Positions 25,188 to 33,725 of a stretch of DNA of 64,000 nt are shown piece after piece; positions within the stretch are counted from its first letter, which is position 1, and each line of letters opens with the position of its first letter. Source of the DNA: Mycobacteroides chelonae (GTDB lineage Bacteria > Actinomycetota > Actinomycetes > Mycobacteriales > Mycobacteriaceae); NCBI GenBank assembly GCA_014204435.1, contig JACHLF010000001.1:762889-826888 (forward strand). Direction: 5' to 3'. The notes beneath the pieces are model-generated. The model made no database searches, was not told the origin of the DNA, and saw only the letters and a list, made by a program, of their open reading frames with translations. A program made the translations under genes and the position numbers.

Positions 25188-25652
25188 ATGAAAGACCGGC
25201 ACATGCACTCCTCGACAACAATCTCCCCGCGCAGCGACCTGTTCGCTGATCGCTTCGGTGTCCCGCTGCCGCGTGGACTGCGCGAAGAAGCTCGCGACAT
25301 GTCCTGGGCCTCGTTCTGCCAGACTTACGAGCGCAGCGCGGGCGCGCTGAGACTGGACCAGTGGTCCGAGGCCAACGGCACTTATCAGGCGACACTGGCG
25401 ATCGGTGAGCGCATCGAATCGTCAACGGTCAGTGCCTGTGGGCCGATGGCGGCGCTGACCGCCATGCTGTCCGAGCGGGGGATACGGATGGAAATGCAGC
25501 GCTTCCATCAGATGCACGACGGCGATCAGACGGTCACCTTCGTGCGCGGCACCAATGGCACGGGCACCGCCTGGGCGATGGGCCGCGCCCGGGACGCCAC
25601 CAGGTCATCGCTCAAGGCGGTCACCGCCTGCGCCAATCGGCTGGCCTGCTGA
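25188..25652 (+). CDS. stand-alone LeuA-type allosteric (regulatory) domain protein
   Basis: A 154-residue protein with no catalytic TIM barrel. Residues from about 60 on read WSEANGTYQATLAIGERIE, TVSACGPMAALTAMLSERGI, and end RARDATRSSLKAVTACANRL, a pattern that matches the C-terminal allosteric domain of 2-isopropylmalate synthase, including the final 'SLKAV-A-NR' helix. In LeuA this domain binds leucine for feedback inhibition. As a separate polypeptide it may sense an amino acid or act on a partner enzyme. Such short proteins are sometimes annotated 'homocitrate synthase' in mycobacteria. The upstream region holds a leader ORF and a long hairpin, suggesting amino-acid dependent expression. 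ATG 25188 is used; ATG 25203 is possible. Neither has a clear ribosome site. Confidence 0.7.
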   Translation: MKDRHMHSSTTISPRSDLFADRFGVPLPRGLREEARDMSWASFCQTYERSAGALRLDQWSEANGTYQATLAIGERIESSTVSACGPMAALTAMLSERGIRMEMQRFHQMHDGDQTVTFVRGTNGTGTAWAMGRARDATRSSLKAVTACANRLAC

Positions 25653-25661
25653 CGCCTCCGT

Positions 25662-27140
25662 TCAGTGCAAGGGGCGCAGGACGATTGGCATACCGTCGAT
25701 CGGCAGCGGCATACCGGCATAGTCCCACTTGGCCTGGTAATCGGGGTGGGCCAGCTCGAACCGGTAGCGCCGCAGCAGCCGGTGCATCACGGCCTTGATC
25801 TCCAGCTGGCCGAACACCATGCCGATGCACTTGTGCGCACCTCCGCCGAAGGGCGAGAACGCATACCGGTGACGCTTGTGCTCGTTGCGTGGTTCGGAGA
25901 AGCGGTCCGGATCGAACTTCTCCGGGTCGGTCCACAATTCGGGCAGGCGGTGGTTCATGCCCGGCCAGATGTTGATCATGGTGTTGGCCGGGATATGGAA
26001 TCCGAGAAGATCGGTATCGCGCACCGTTGAGCGGATGTTGAAGGGCAGCGGGGTCACGAGGCGCAACGCCTCGTTCATCACCAGGTCGAGGCTTTCCAGC
26101 TTCTCCAATGAGTCGATGTCCAGCGGGCCGTCGCCAAGACGGTCGGACTCCTCCCGAACCCGTTCTTGCCATTCGGGATTGGCGGCCAGGTAGTACGCCA
26201 TCGTCGTCGTGGTCGACGTGGTGGTGTCGTGGGCGGCCATCATCAAGAAGATCATGTGGTTGACGATGTCGGTGTCGGAGAAGGCGTCACCCTCGTCGGT
26301 CTCGGCGTGGCATAGCGCCGTCAGCATGTCGGCACCCGAATCCTTTTGGCGGGCAATGCCGACCCGCTCGATGAAGTATTCCTCCAGGAGCTTGCGTCCC
26401 TGCAATCCCTGCCACCACTTGAAGGGCGGCAAACCGAACCGGAAGATGGCGCCACCGGCGCGGGTGGTCGCGACGAATGCCTTGTTGACCTTGTCGAGCC
26501 GGTCGTGCTGGGCATGGGGCTCATTACCCATGAACACCACCGAGGCGACGTCCAGGGTCAGTTCCTTGATGGCCGGGTAGAAGAGGAACCGGCTGTCGTT
26601 GGTCGGCCACTCGGCGACGATCTCGCTGGCCACCGAGTCGATCTGCTCCACGTAGCCCGCCAGCCGACTACGCAGGAACGCCTGCTGCATGATCAGCCGA
26701 TGCTCGCGGTGCTCCTGGAATTCCAGCAGCATCAGCCCACGGTTGAAGAAGGGGCCGATGACGGGAACCCAGCCTTGCTGGGAGAAGTCCTTGTTGGCAT
26801 TGCTGAACACCGCCTGGGTGGCGTCGGGTCCTAGTGCGGCGACGATCTTGCCGATAGGCGTTTGGGTCCAGCTGACCGGACCGCGCTGCTGGTACATATT
26901 GAGCACATAGTCGATGCCCCCGCGGAACATCTCGACCATGTGCCCGAGCATCGGCAGCCCCTGATCGCCCATCACCGGTTTCAGACCGCTGCCGGCCGGT
27001 GGCGTCGCGAGTTCGGCCATTGGCCATTCGCGGTTGTTGAGATAGTTCTCGATGTATCCCATCCCCGGCAAGGTGTTCATCGTGGGGAGGCGGCGTTTGG
27101 CCTGTTCGATGAGGTAATCGGTGCTGTTGATCGTCGCCAT
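25662..27140 (-). CDS. cyp136: cytochrome P450, CYP136 family
   Basis: A 492-residue P450 from the ATG at 27140. Visible motifs are AAHDTTTS in the I-helix, the ExxR in NEALRL, and the heme loop FSPFGGGAHKCIGM near residue 435. Blocks such as QGWVPVIGPFF, VNHMIFLMMAAHDT, RNEHKRHRYAF and GMPIVLRP match M. tuberculosis CYP136A1 (Rv3059) as I recall it. The physiological substrate of CYP136 is not established; sterol or other hydrophobic substrates are guessed. It is divergent from a TetR gene, the same arrangement as Rv3059/Rv3058c. The conserved synteny suggests core rather than acquired DNA. Confidence 0.92.
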   Translation of the reverse strand: MATINSTDYLIEQAKRRLPTMNTLPGMGYIENYLNNREWPMAELATPPAGSGLKPVMGDQGLPMLGHMVEMFRGGIDYVLNMYQQRGPVSWTQTPIGKIVAALGPDATQAVFSNANKDFSQQGWVPVIGPFFNRGLMLLEFQEHREHRLIMQQAFLRSRLAGYVEQIDSVASEIVAEWPTNDSRFLFYPAIKELTLDVASVVFMGNEPHAQHDRLDKVNKAFVATTRAGGAIFRFGLPPFKWWQGLQGRKLLEEYFIERVGIARQKDSGADMLTALCHAETDEGDAFSDTDIVNHMIFLMMAAHDTTTSTTTTMAYYLAANPEWQERVREESDRLGDGPLDIDSLEKLESLDLVMNEALRLVTPLPFNIRSTVRDTDLLGFHIPANTMINIWPGMNHRLPELWTDPEKFDPDRFSEPRNEHKRHRYAFSPFGGGAHKCIGMVFGQLEIKAVMHRLLRRYRFELAHPDYQAKWDYAGMPLPIDGMPIVLRPLH

Positions 27141-27204
27141 GGGGCGTCGCTCCTTTGCTTGTGGCAAGCACGTCAATGTGCTCTAGTTCATCTTCGCCAC
27201 AGGA

Positions 27205-27220
27205 ATTGACGGGTGTCAAG
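27205..27220. promoter_or_regulatory. inverted repeat ATTGACG-GG-TGTCAAG
   Basis: Arms TTGAC (27206-27210) and GTCAA (27215-27219) are perfectly complementary in the CYP136/TetR divergent region. The right arm continues as TGTCAAGTT, identical to the half-sites at 19100 and 41417. Probable TetR operator. Confidence 0.5.
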
Positions 27221-27250
27221 TTCTGTTCGTACGGTGTTTCGGTGCACACT

Positions 27251-27880
27251 GTGCAAGTGGTCAGTCCAGCGCGCAGTGGCACGCAGACCCGCGGCGATCG
27301 TCAGCGGGACGCGATCATGACGGCCGTCGCCGAGCTGATCGGGGAAAGCCACAGCTTCGCCGACCTTTCGGTCAGCGCGATCAGTGAGCGAGCAGGGGTC
27401 GGCAGGTCGGGGTTCTACTTCTACTTCGACAGCAAGTATTCGGTGCTCGCGCAAATGGTCGGCGACGCATTCGCAGAACTTGACGAGCTCACCCGCTACT
27501 TCGCTCCGCGAGGGGAAGACGAGACCCCCGAGCAGTTCGCCCACCGCATGGTGGGCAGCGCCGCGGCGTCGTTCGCGCACAACGACCCGCTGATGAAGGC
27601 ATGCCAAGAGGCGCGGATCACCGATCCGACCATCGCCGGGCTGCTTGACGACCTCACCGACGTCGTCATCGGCAAGATTCTCAAGATCGCCGAGATCGAG
27701 GTTAACGAACGCGGCGCGCAACCCATCTCGGACGATCTGCCCGCGTTGGTGCGGTCCCTGGTGGCACTTACCGCGTCCACCGTGTCAGGCGACAGCTCCT
27801 TCGTCGGACGCGACACCGATCCCGCCCGGGCGCTGTCAACCGTCGAAACGCTATGGCGTGTCAGCCTTTTGGGGAGCTGA
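27251..27880 (+). CDS. TetR/AcrR family regulator (Rv3058c-like)
   Basis: About 209 residues from the GTG at 27251; GTGs at 27242 and 27257 are close alternatives and none has a good ribosome site, so leaderless translation is possible. The HTH reads SVSAISERAGVGRSGFYFYF, with the Phe/Tyr-rich end typical of actinobacterial TetRs that respond to hydrophobic ligands. The position beside CYP136 and ahead of an SDR reproduces the M. tuberculosis Rv3059-Rv3058c-Rv3057c order, so the P450 and the SDR are likely targets. An inverted repeat lies about 30 bases upstream. The 3' end overlaps the DUF4349 gene by 30 bases in convergent orientation. Confidence 0.85.
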   Translation: MQVVSPARSGTQTRGDRQRDAIMTAVAELIGESHSFADLSVSAISERAGVGRSGFYFYFDSKYSVLAQMVGDAFAELDELTRYFAPRGEDETPEQFAHRMVGSAAASFAHNDPLMKACQEARITDPTIAGLLDDLTDVVIGKILKIAEIEVNERGAQPISDDLPALVRSLVALTASTVSGDSSFVGRDTDPARALSTVETLWRVSLLGS

Positions 27881-28798
27881 CGGCGTCGCGTCGGATCGGC
27901 GCTGCAGCACCGCGCGGCGGATGCCGTAGCCCGCTGCGCCGAGAACAGCCAACGCGCCGAGCCAGGGCAGTAGCAGTCCGAACAGCAGCAGCACGCTGTT
28001 TGCCGCGGCCACGAGGCCATCCCAGCCGCGCTCGATCTGCCCGAAGAACCCCTGGTACTTGGGCGGTGTCGGCGGGAGGCCAACCTCGTCGGCGAGGAAC
28101 GTGACGGTGACCGAGCTGTAGGCGATCTGATCGCCGAGCTGGTTGCGTTGCGCGCGCAGACTGTCCAGATCGGCCTGGCGCTTGGACAGTTCGCTTTCGG
28201 CCTTAATCAAGGCGTCGGTGTCCTTGGAATCGCTCATGATTCCTAGTAGCCGGTCGACGGAGGTCTGCAGCGCCGCGATCCTGGCGTCCAAGTCTACCCG
28301 TTGCGAGGTCACGTCATCGCTGGTGGTGTCGGCGGATTTGACCTTGCCCAGGTCCTTGAGATCGCGCAGCACGCCGTCGAGCTTGGCGGCGGGGATTCGC
28401 AGCACGATCGATGTGTGTGCACGGCCAGATCCGGATCCGGCGTCCTCGGAGCGGCTCTCCACCCTGCCGTTGGCCGACTCGGCGAGCCCGGCTGCCTTGT
28501 CGGCCGCCTCCGAGGGGTTGGGGACGCAGATCGTCATGGTTCCGGTCTTGACGATGTCCCGTTGGGACTCGGTCGGCGGGCCGTGCCGAGGGGCCTGCTG
28601 CTGTATCGAGTCGCGCAACGGTGCGGCCGGGAGCTGGGCGAGGGTGGGCGCCGCGGTGGCAGGGTAGCCGCCTTCCTGGGTTGCCTCAGTACGGGAGTGC
28701 GAACCGCCCGAGCACGCCACGGTCGCCAGGAGTGCCACTGCAATTGTAGTTGCCCAAGGTAACCAACGGCGGCGAGATTGCATGCTGTCTATCGGCAT
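27851..28798 (-). CDS. DUF4349 lipoprotein
   Basis: A 315-residue protein with a lipoprotein signal (LPWATTIAVALLATVACSGG; lipobox VACS). It has a DUF4349 domain from about residue 80 (IVKTGTMTICVPNPSEAA, then GRVESRSEDAG, and LRIPAAKLDGVLRDLKDLG), a predicted coiled coil near 155-205 (RVDLDARIAALQTSVDRLLG...ELSKRQADLDSLRAQRNQLG) and one or two C-terminal helices around 255-285. DUF4349 proteins are envelope proteins of unknown function. ATG 28798 is the first start; ATG 28783 is equally possible. It is divergent from the SDR at 28867 and converges with the TetR gene. Confidence 0.82.
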   Translation of the reverse strand: MPIDSMQSRRRWLPWATTIAVALLATVACSGGSHSRTEATQEGGYPATAAPTLAQLPAAPLRDSIQQQAPRHGPPTESQRDIVKTGTMTICVPNPSEAADKAAGLAESANGRVESRSEDAGSGSGRAHTSIVLRIPAAKLDGVLRDLKDLGKVKSADTTSDDVTSQRVDLDARIAALQTSVDRLLGIMSDSKDTDALIKAESELSKRQADLDSLRAQRNQLGDQIAYSSVTVTFLADEVGLPPTPPKYQGFFGQIERGWDGLVAAANSVLLLFGLLLPWLGALAVLGAAGYGIRRAVLQRRSDATPSAPQKADTP

Positions 28799-28866
28799 CT
28801 TTCGAAGGTACCGTTTGCTACTGGACCGCGCACAAATTCCCGGATGACGGCCGGTACGGTTCAGTA

Positions 28867-29751
28867 ATGGCGTACCAATTCACCGGTAAGCGCTGCTTCG
28901 TCACGGGAGCCGCCAGCGGTATCGGACGGGCCACCGCGCTGCTTCTGGGGCGCGAGGGTGCCGAGCTGTTTTTGACCGATCGCGATGCCGACGGGCTTGA
29001 GTCCGTCGTCGAGGAGATCAAGGCCGCCGGAGGAAAGGTCAGCGCCTACCGGGCGCTCGATATCTCCGACTACGAGTCGGTGTCGGCCTTCGCGACCGAC
29101 ATCCTGGCGACGCATCCGAGCATGGACGTCCTGCTCAACATCGCGGGCATATCCGTGTGGGGGTCTGTCGACAGGCTGAGCCACCAGCAGTGGCGTTCGG
29201 TGGTCGATATCAACCTGATGGGGCCCATCCACGTCATCGAGAGCTTTGTGCCCGCGATGATCAAGGCCCGTAACGGCGGCCAGATCGTGAACGTCTCCTC
29301 GGCGGCCGGCCTGGTGGCTCTGCCGTGGCATGCCGCCTACAGCGCCAGCAAGTACGGCCTGCGGGGCGTGTCGGAGGTACTGCGCTTCGATCTGGCCCGC
29401 TACAAGATCGGCGTCACCGTAGTGGTCCCCGGTGCGGTCAACACACCGCTGGTACGCACCGTCGACATCGCCGGGGTGGACCGCGACAACCCTGACGTCA
29501 GTAAGTGGGTGAACCGATTCGTCGGGCACGCCACCTCACCGGAGAAGGTGGCCGAGAGAATCCTGCACGGCATCAGCCGCAACCGATACCTCGTCTACAC
29601 CGGGGTCGATATCCGTGCGCTGTATCTGTTCAAACGTACGCTGTGGTGGCCCTACAGCGTCGCGATGCGCCTGGCCAATCATGCGTTCACAAACGCGCTG
29701 CGGCCCGGATTTCAGAAGTCGGGCTCGAATTCGCAGTCGACGGATTCCTAG
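28867..29751 (+). CDS. short-chain dehydrogenase/reductase (Rv3057c-like)
   Basis: A 294-residue SDR starting at ATG 28867 ([14 protein letters not shown]). Motifs are TGAASGIG (about residues 14-21), the Asn of NIAGIS in place of the usual NNAG, the SSAAG serine, and YSASKYG as Tyr-x3-Lys. The C-terminus has the positively charged [18 protein letters not shown] and a basic/hydrophobic tail seen in mycobacterial membrane-associated SDRs. It corresponds by sequence and position to Rv3057c. Acting in lipid carbonyl/hydroxyl redox is likely; the substrate is unknown. The NadE gene converges with a 4-base overlap at the end. Confidence 0.9.
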   Translation: MAYQFTGKRCFVTGAASGIGRATALLLGREGAELFLTDRDADGLESVVEEIKAAGGKVSAYRALDISDYESVSAFATDILATHPSMDVLLNIAGISVWGSVDRLSHQQWRSVVDINLMGPIHVIESFVPAMIKARNGGQIVNVSSAAGLVALPWHAAYSASKYGLRGVSEVLRFDLARYKIGVTVVVPGAVNTPLVRTVDIAGVDRDNPDVSKWVNRFVGHATSPEKVAERILHGISRNRYLVYTGVDIRALYLFKRTLWWPYSVAMRLANHAFTNALRPGFQKSGSNSQSTDS

Positions 29752-30569
29752 CGCCACCAGCCGTCGAACGGGGTGACCGGCAGGGCCCGCTTGTGCCGGG
29801 TCCGCAGGTACCACTGTTCGATGCGGTCGGCGGCCTCGGCGGTGACGGCCTTGCCTTCCAGGTAATCGTCGATCTGTGCGTAGGTGACGCCCAGGGCGAC
29901 CTCGTCGGGCAGTGCGGGGCGGTGGTCCTCCAGATCGGCCGTGGGCACCTTGCGTGAGATGCTCTCCGGGGCACCCAGGTGGGAAAGTATTTGTGCACCT
30001 TGACGTTTGGTGAGTCCCGTGAGTGGGGTCACGTCGACCCCGCCGTCGCCGAACTTGGTAAAGAACCCTGTGACCGCCTCGGCGGCATGATCGGTGCCGA
30101 CGACCAACAGCCGGTGCTGGCCCGCGGCCGCGTACTGGACCACCATCCGCTCCCGGGCCTTGACGTTGCCCCGAACGAAATCCGTGGGTGTCTCGCCGAG
30201 TGCGTCGGCGACCGCTTGGGTCGCGGCATCGGCGGCATCCTTGATATTGATGACGATGGTGCGGTCGGGGTCGATAAACCTAAGGGCCACTTGGGCATCG
30301 TCCTCATCAGCCTGCACGCCATAGGGCAGACGCACCGCGATGAACTGGGCCTCGACCCCTTCCAGGCGTGACTCCTGCGCGGCCAGCTGGCATAGCCGCC
30401 CGGTCAGGGCGCTGTCCTGTCCGCCGGAGATCCCCAGCACGAATCCCTTTGTCCCGCTGGCTCTTAGATAGTCTTTGAGGAACCCGACTCGTCGCGATAC
30501 CTCGCCGGCCGGATCGATCGTGGGGGAGACGTCGAGGGCGGACCGGATCTTTTCGCGAAGGCTGCTCAT
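29748..30569 (-). CDS. nadE: ammonia-dependent NAD synthetase NadE
   Basis: A 273-residue NAD synthetase of the short NH3-dependent type (no N-terminal glutaminase domain, unlike the long M. tuberculosis NadE). The ATP pyrophosphatase P-loop reads [11 protein letters not shown] (about residues 43-53). Further family blocks are [33 protein letters not shown], and LTGLTKRQ. It adenylates and amidates nicotinic acid adenine dinucleotide to NAD. The length, near 275, fits E. coli NadE. It is a separate minus-strand gene ending four bases inside the SDR stop. It may be an additional copy, since mycobacteria usually carry the glutamine-dependent enzyme. Confidence 0.93.
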   Translation of the reverse strand: MSSLREKIRSALDVSPTIDPAGEVSRRVGFLKDYLRASGTKGFVLGISGGQDSALTGRLCQLAAQESRLEGVEAQFIAVRLPYGVQADEDDAQVALRFIDPDRTIVINIKDAADAATQAVADALGETPTDFVRGNVKARERMVVQYAAAGQHRLLVVGTDHAAEAVTGFFTKFGDGGVDVTPLTGLTKRQGAQILSHLGAPESISRKVPTADLEDHRPALPDEVALGVTYAQIDDYLEGKAVTAEAADRIEQWYLRTRHKRALPVTPFDGWWR

Positions 30570-30591
30570 TGCCCGACTGTAGAACGTGCGG

Positions 30592-31206
30592 TCAGCGTGC
30601 GCACAGCTTGCACACCAGGTCGTCCCACGCGTCGCCGAGCTGAGTCACCGACTGGGCGTTGGAGACGGTGGCGAAGTGCACGTATCCGGGCTCGATGATG
30701 GACATCAGGGCGTGGGTCTGCGCGTCCAGGTCGCCAGTGCATTCGAGCTGGGTCAGCAGTGACCGGATGTGCGCGCGGACCAGCATGGTCGGCGGTGCCT
30801 TGTGCCAGGCATCGGCGTCGGCGGTGGTGGCGCGGGCAAGGTCGAGATGGCGTTCCAGGAAGGCGAGCCGGGCTCGTCCGAACGCGATGAGCCGGGTCAT
30901 TGGCGGCGCGTCGGGGCCCAGCGGCGGTGGCCCGAACATGAATGCCTCTTGCTCGATGTGCTCCTCGTGGTCGAGGAGCGCCAGCAGCAGTCCAGTGCGA
31001 CTGCCGAAACGGCGAAAGAGCGTCCCCTTGCCCACTCCGGCGGCATTGGCGACCGCATCCATCGACATCCCGTCGGGGCCCACCTCATCAAGAAGCTGAC
31101 GGGCGGCGTCCAGGAGCAGGGCACGGTTGTGGGTGGCAATGGCCCGTTCGCGGACCGGATTCTGCGCAAGGTCGACAGAAAGCAGGGGGATTTCTTGACC
31201 AGGCAT
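30592..31206 (-). CDS. TetR/AcrR family regulator (Rv3055-like)
   Basis: A 204-residue TetR protein from the ATG at 31206. The HTH is [20 protein letters not shown], a variant typical of regulators next to NADPH-FMN reductases. The C-terminal domain from about residue 90 matches the TetR_C 'SbtR-like' pattern loosely. It is divergent from the FMN reductase gene, as Rv3055 is from Rv3054c in M. tuberculosis. The perfect palindrome at 31237-31252 lies 30 bases upstream and is the likely operator for both genes. Confidence 0.85.
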   Translation of the reverse strand: MPGQEIPLLSVDLAQNPVRERAIATHNRALLLDAARQLLDEVGPDGMSMDAVANAAGVGKGTLFRRFGSRTGLLLALLDHEEHIEQEAFMFGPPPLGPDAPPMTRLIAFGRARLAFLERHLDLARATTADADAWHKAPPTMLVRAHIRSLLTQLECTGDLDAQTHALMSIIEPGYVHFATVSNAQSVTQLGDAWDDLVCKLCAR

Positions 31207-31236
31207 AACAGCTTGATGATAGCCGCAGGGAGTCAA

Positions 31237-31252
31237 ACGGACCACGGTCCGT
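31237..31252. promoter_or_regulatory. perfect palindrome ACGGACC-AC-GGTCCGT
   Basis: A 16-base site with two exactly complementary 7-base arms, in the divergent region between the TetR gene (start 31206) and the FMN reductase gene (start 31323). This is the classical spacing for an autoregulating TetR operator. Confidence 0.7.
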
Positions 31253-31322
31253 ATTGTAGGACGTGACAAAGAAGCGGGATGTAGGTGCGACAAGCGTGCC
31301 GCTCTGATGAAAGGTGTTCCCC

Positions 31323-31880
31323 ATGGCCGAGGAAGTGGCAGAGAAGAACGTGCTGGCAATCGTCGGAAGCCTGCGCAAGGCATCGCTTAATCGTCAGCTC
31401 GTGGAGGCGGCCTCGGAGAACACGCCGGACGGCGTGAGCGTGCGCATCTACGAGGGGCTGGCCGATCTTCCCCACTACAACGAGGACATCGACGGTGACG
31501 GTGCGCCGGCTGCCGCCGAAGCCCTGCGGGCGGCCGTCGCCGATGCCGACGCGGTGCTGCTGGTCAGCCCGGAGAACAACGGCACCATTTCCAGCTCGCT
31601 GAAGAATGCGATCGACTGGCTTTCGCGGCCCTTTGGCTCCAGCGTGTTCAAGGGCAAGCCGACCGTCGTGATTGGAACCTCGGCGGGCCGCTACGGCGGT
31701 ATCTGGGCGATCGACGAGACCCGTAAGGCCGCCGGGATCGCGACCGCCAACGTGCTCGAGGACGTCAAACTTGCCGTACCTTCCTCGGCCTTCGACGGCA
31801 AGCACCCGCGTGAGCATGCCGAGACGGTCGCTGAGCTGGCCAAGACACTGGACGCATTGGTGTCAGCTTCCGGCAGCTAA
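31323..31880 (+). CDS. NADPH-dependent FMN reductase (Rv3054c-like)
   Basis: A 185-residue flavodoxin-fold protein. The FMN phosphate loop is IVGSLRKASLNRQ near the N-terminus, followed by DADAVLLVSPENNGTISSSLKNAIDW and VVIGTSAGRYGG, all typical of the NADPH:FMN reductase/chromate and quinone reductase group. It reduces FMN or quinones with NADPH and is often induced by electrophilic or oxidative stress. ATG 31323 has AAAGGTG upstream. A palindromic operator and divergent TetR gene indicate specific repression. The sequence and position match Rv3054c. Confidence 0.92.
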   Translation: MAEEVAEKNVLAIVGSLRKASLNRQLVEAASENTPDGVSVRIYEGLADLPHYNEDIDGDGAPAAAEALRAAVADADAVLLVSPENNGTISSSLKNAIDWLSRPFGSSVFKGKPTVVIGTSAGRYGGIWAIDETRKAAGIATANVLEDVKLAVPSSAFDGKHPREHAETVAELAKTLDALVSASGS

Positions 31881-31889
31881 TTCGTAGCG

Positions 31890-32566
31890 ACTGACCGTCC
31901 TCGCCACCGGCGCTACCGGAAACATCGGCCGGGAAGGTCGTCGACCATCTGGTTCGTTTGGGCGTCAGTGATATTCGGGCATTGACCACCTCGCCGGACA
32001 AGGCGGCGCTGCTGGCCGGGGTGGCGCCCATCGACGGATGCCTGGGCAAGCCCGAGGGGCTTGAGGGTGCGTTCGACGGTGTCGAGCGGATGTATCCGGC
32101 GCCGCTGTCGTCCACGGCCGTGACGGTGCTGGAGATGGCGCGCGCAGCCGGGTGCGCCATGTGGTGGCGCGGACGGGGGATGCGTCGTAGTGGGCCGGAA
32201 CAGGTGAGCGCCGTCGAAAGCAGCCTGGGGCGGACTCAGCTCGGCCCCGGAGAGTTCATGGAGAACTACGCCATGTGGGTCGAACAGATCAAACGCACCG
32301 GTGCGGTGCACGAGCCCGAGCGTCAGGTAGCCCAGTCGCCGATCGCCGGCCAGGCGGTGACGCGGCGCCGGCCGGTGCAGACCATCGCCGAGGTGGCCGT
32401 GCGTGAGCTGCGGCCGACGATGGGGGACCGGGCCCAGTGGTACTTGGACACGTTGACCCATCCTGAATTCGAGCAGCCGGCGAACACCGTGGTGTGTGAA
32501 TTGACCGGGTACCCGGGTACCACTTTCGCGCAGTGGGCGGCCGACAACGTGGGACTCTTCCGCTAG
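31890..32566 (+). pseudogene. NmrA-like NAD(P)-binding protein, frame-shifted
   Basis: Starts near 31893 as LTVLATGATGNIGR, the NAD(P)-binding motif, then shifts frame at about 31930 (where KVVDHL-like sequence appears in the next frame) to LGVSDIRALTTSPDKAALLA. A second shift occurs near 32155 (VRHVVART read out of frame), before LGPGEFMENYAMWVEQIK and a good C-terminal end. The blocks are those of NmrA/atypical SDR proteins. At least two frameshifts in this assembly make it a pseudogene unless they are sequencing errors. It is directly downstream of the FMN reductase. Confidence 0.7.
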
Positions 32567-32618
32567 ATGCGGAGCTGTCCCCAGATTCGTCCACAGAACT
32601 TCACAGTTTCCACAGACT

Positions 32619-32644
32619 CGCCGGGCGAAAACGTTTGCCCGGCG
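32619..32644 (+). terminator. hairpin with 8-bp GC stem
   Basis: CGCCGGGC (32619-32626) pairs perfectly with GCCCGGCG (32637-32644) around a 10-base AT-rich loop. It lies after the NmrA-like pseudogene and before nrdH, so it may terminate upstream transcription. No U-run follows, so a regulatory palindrome is also possible. Confidence 0.45.
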
Positions 32645-33013
32645 ATAGGCGGTCTGCTAGCCGGTGCCGGTGCCCGGTGGTAGACACCCCATATGTTCCA
32701 GCCATCACCGCAGCCCCGAACATGCCGTGATAACGACACGCCGGAATTTCCGGGATGTCAAGTCTCACGACCAGGGAATTTCACGAATGTTGTTCAGAAC
32801 ATCTTGTATGGGTTCCGATTGTCGGACACTAGGTGTAGTGTCTGGAACACCGAAAGGCCGGGAACCACTCCGGGCCGCCCGGCCCGGATTTTCGCCAGAT
32901 CTTCTGGCAGATCCCGGCGCTCAGCCACCACGGGCGGCGTGGAATTTTCCCGCGCGCTGGACTGCTGAAAACTTTGTTGAGATGTCTACGATCGATTCGC
33001 TGAGGAGCTACGC
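32645..33013 (+). promoter_or_regulatory. nrdH upstream region
   Basis: About 370 bases without a convincing gene. It contains the NrdR-like box at 32826-32841 and, near the start codon, the ribosome site GAGGAGC. The length suggests a long 5' leader or several promoter elements for nrdHIE. Confidence 0.5.
32826..32841 (+). promoter_or_regulatory. NrdR box
   Basis: ACACTAGGTGTAGTGT, a 16-base inverted repeat matching the NrdR consensus (ACACTATATATAGTGT type). NrdR represses ribonucleotide reductase genes when dATP is abundant. A paired second box is usual about 31-32 bases away; only a weak candidate can be seen upstream. Confidence 0.75.
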
Positions 33014-33256
33014 ATGAGCATCACCGTCTACACCAAGCCCGCCTGCGTACAGTGCAACGCGACGTACAAGGCCCTCGACAAGCAGGGCATCGAGTACAGC
33101 ATCGTGGACATCACCGAGGTCCCCGAGGCGCGTGACTACGTCATGGCGCTCGGCTACCTGCAGGCACCCGTGGTTGTGGCCGGTGACGATCACTGGTCGG
33201 GTTTCCGTCCGGACCGCATCAAGGCGCTCGCCGGCGCAGTCGCCGTCTCTGCCTAA
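33014..33256 (+). CDS. nrdH: NrdH redoxin
   Basis: An 80-residue glutaredoxin-like protein with thioredoxin-like reactivity. The redox motif is CVQC in KPACVQCNATYKAL (Cys11, Cys14), and the C-terminal WSGFRPDRI is characteristic of NrdH. It reduces the class Ib ribonucleotide reductase NrdE and is itself reduced by thioredoxin reductase. It is the first gene of nrdH-nrdI-nrdE, with ATG 33014 behind GAGGAGC. Its stop is followed by a run of further stop triplets (TAATAAGTAGTAAGTAGTA) before nrdI. The length and sequence match M. tuberculosis Rv3053c. Confidence 0.97.
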   Translation: MSITVYTKPACVQCNATYKALDKQGIEYSIVDITEVPEARDYVMALGYLQAPVVVAGDDHWSGFRPDRIKALAGAVAVSA

Positions 33257-33284
33257 TAAGTAGTAAGTAGTACGGGAGCCGGGC

Positions 33285-33725
33285 ATGGCCCATCTGGTCT
33301 ATTTCTCCAGCGTGTCGGAGAACACCCACCGCTTCGTCCAGAAGCTGGGTGTTCCTGCCACCCGGATCCCGCTGCGTGGCGACATCACGGTCGATGACCC
33401 TTACGTCCTGATCCTGCCGACCTATGGCGGCGGGCATCCGGTGCCCGGGCAGGCCGCGGGATACGTCCCCAAGCAAGTCATCAAGTTTCTCAACAACGAG
33501 CACAACCGGTCTTTGATCCGCGGGGTCATCGCGGCCGGCAACACCAATTTCGGCGCGGAGTACTGCTACGCGGGCAAGGTCATCTCGGCCAAATGCGACG
33601 TGCCATATCTGTATCGCTTTGAACTCATGGGTACCGCTGAAGACGTGCAGCAGGTGCTCGCCGGACTCGACGAATTTTGGAAGGACACACCGTGGCGCCA
33701 ACCGCGACAACTGCAGAACCTGTGA
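33285..33725 (+). CDS. nrdI: NrdI flavodoxin-like activator
   Basis: A 146-residue flavodoxin-like protein. The start [20 protein letters not shown] provides the FMN phosphate-binding loop, and [24 protein letters not shown] and the end typical of NrdI follow. NrdI in its reduced FMN form supplies superoxide/peroxide to assemble the dimanganese-tyrosyl radical cofactor of NrdF. It sits between nrdH and nrdE, with its last 34 bases overlapping the start of nrdE, so translation of the two is probably coupled. It matches Rv3052c in order and size. Confidence 0.96.
   Translation: MAHLVYFSSVSENTHRFVQKLGVPATRIPLRGDITVDDPYVLILPTYGGGHPVPGQAAGYVPKQVIKFLNNEHNRSLIRGVIAAGNTNFGAEYCYAGKVISAKCDVPYLYRFELMGTAEDVQQVLAGLDEFWKDTPWRQPRQLQNL

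Noticed and set aside
32590..32615. Two TCCACAG-type sequences resembling DnaA boxes
   Set aside because: Only partial matches, no cluster, no AT-rich unwinding element and no dnaA/dnaN neighbours, so not an origin.
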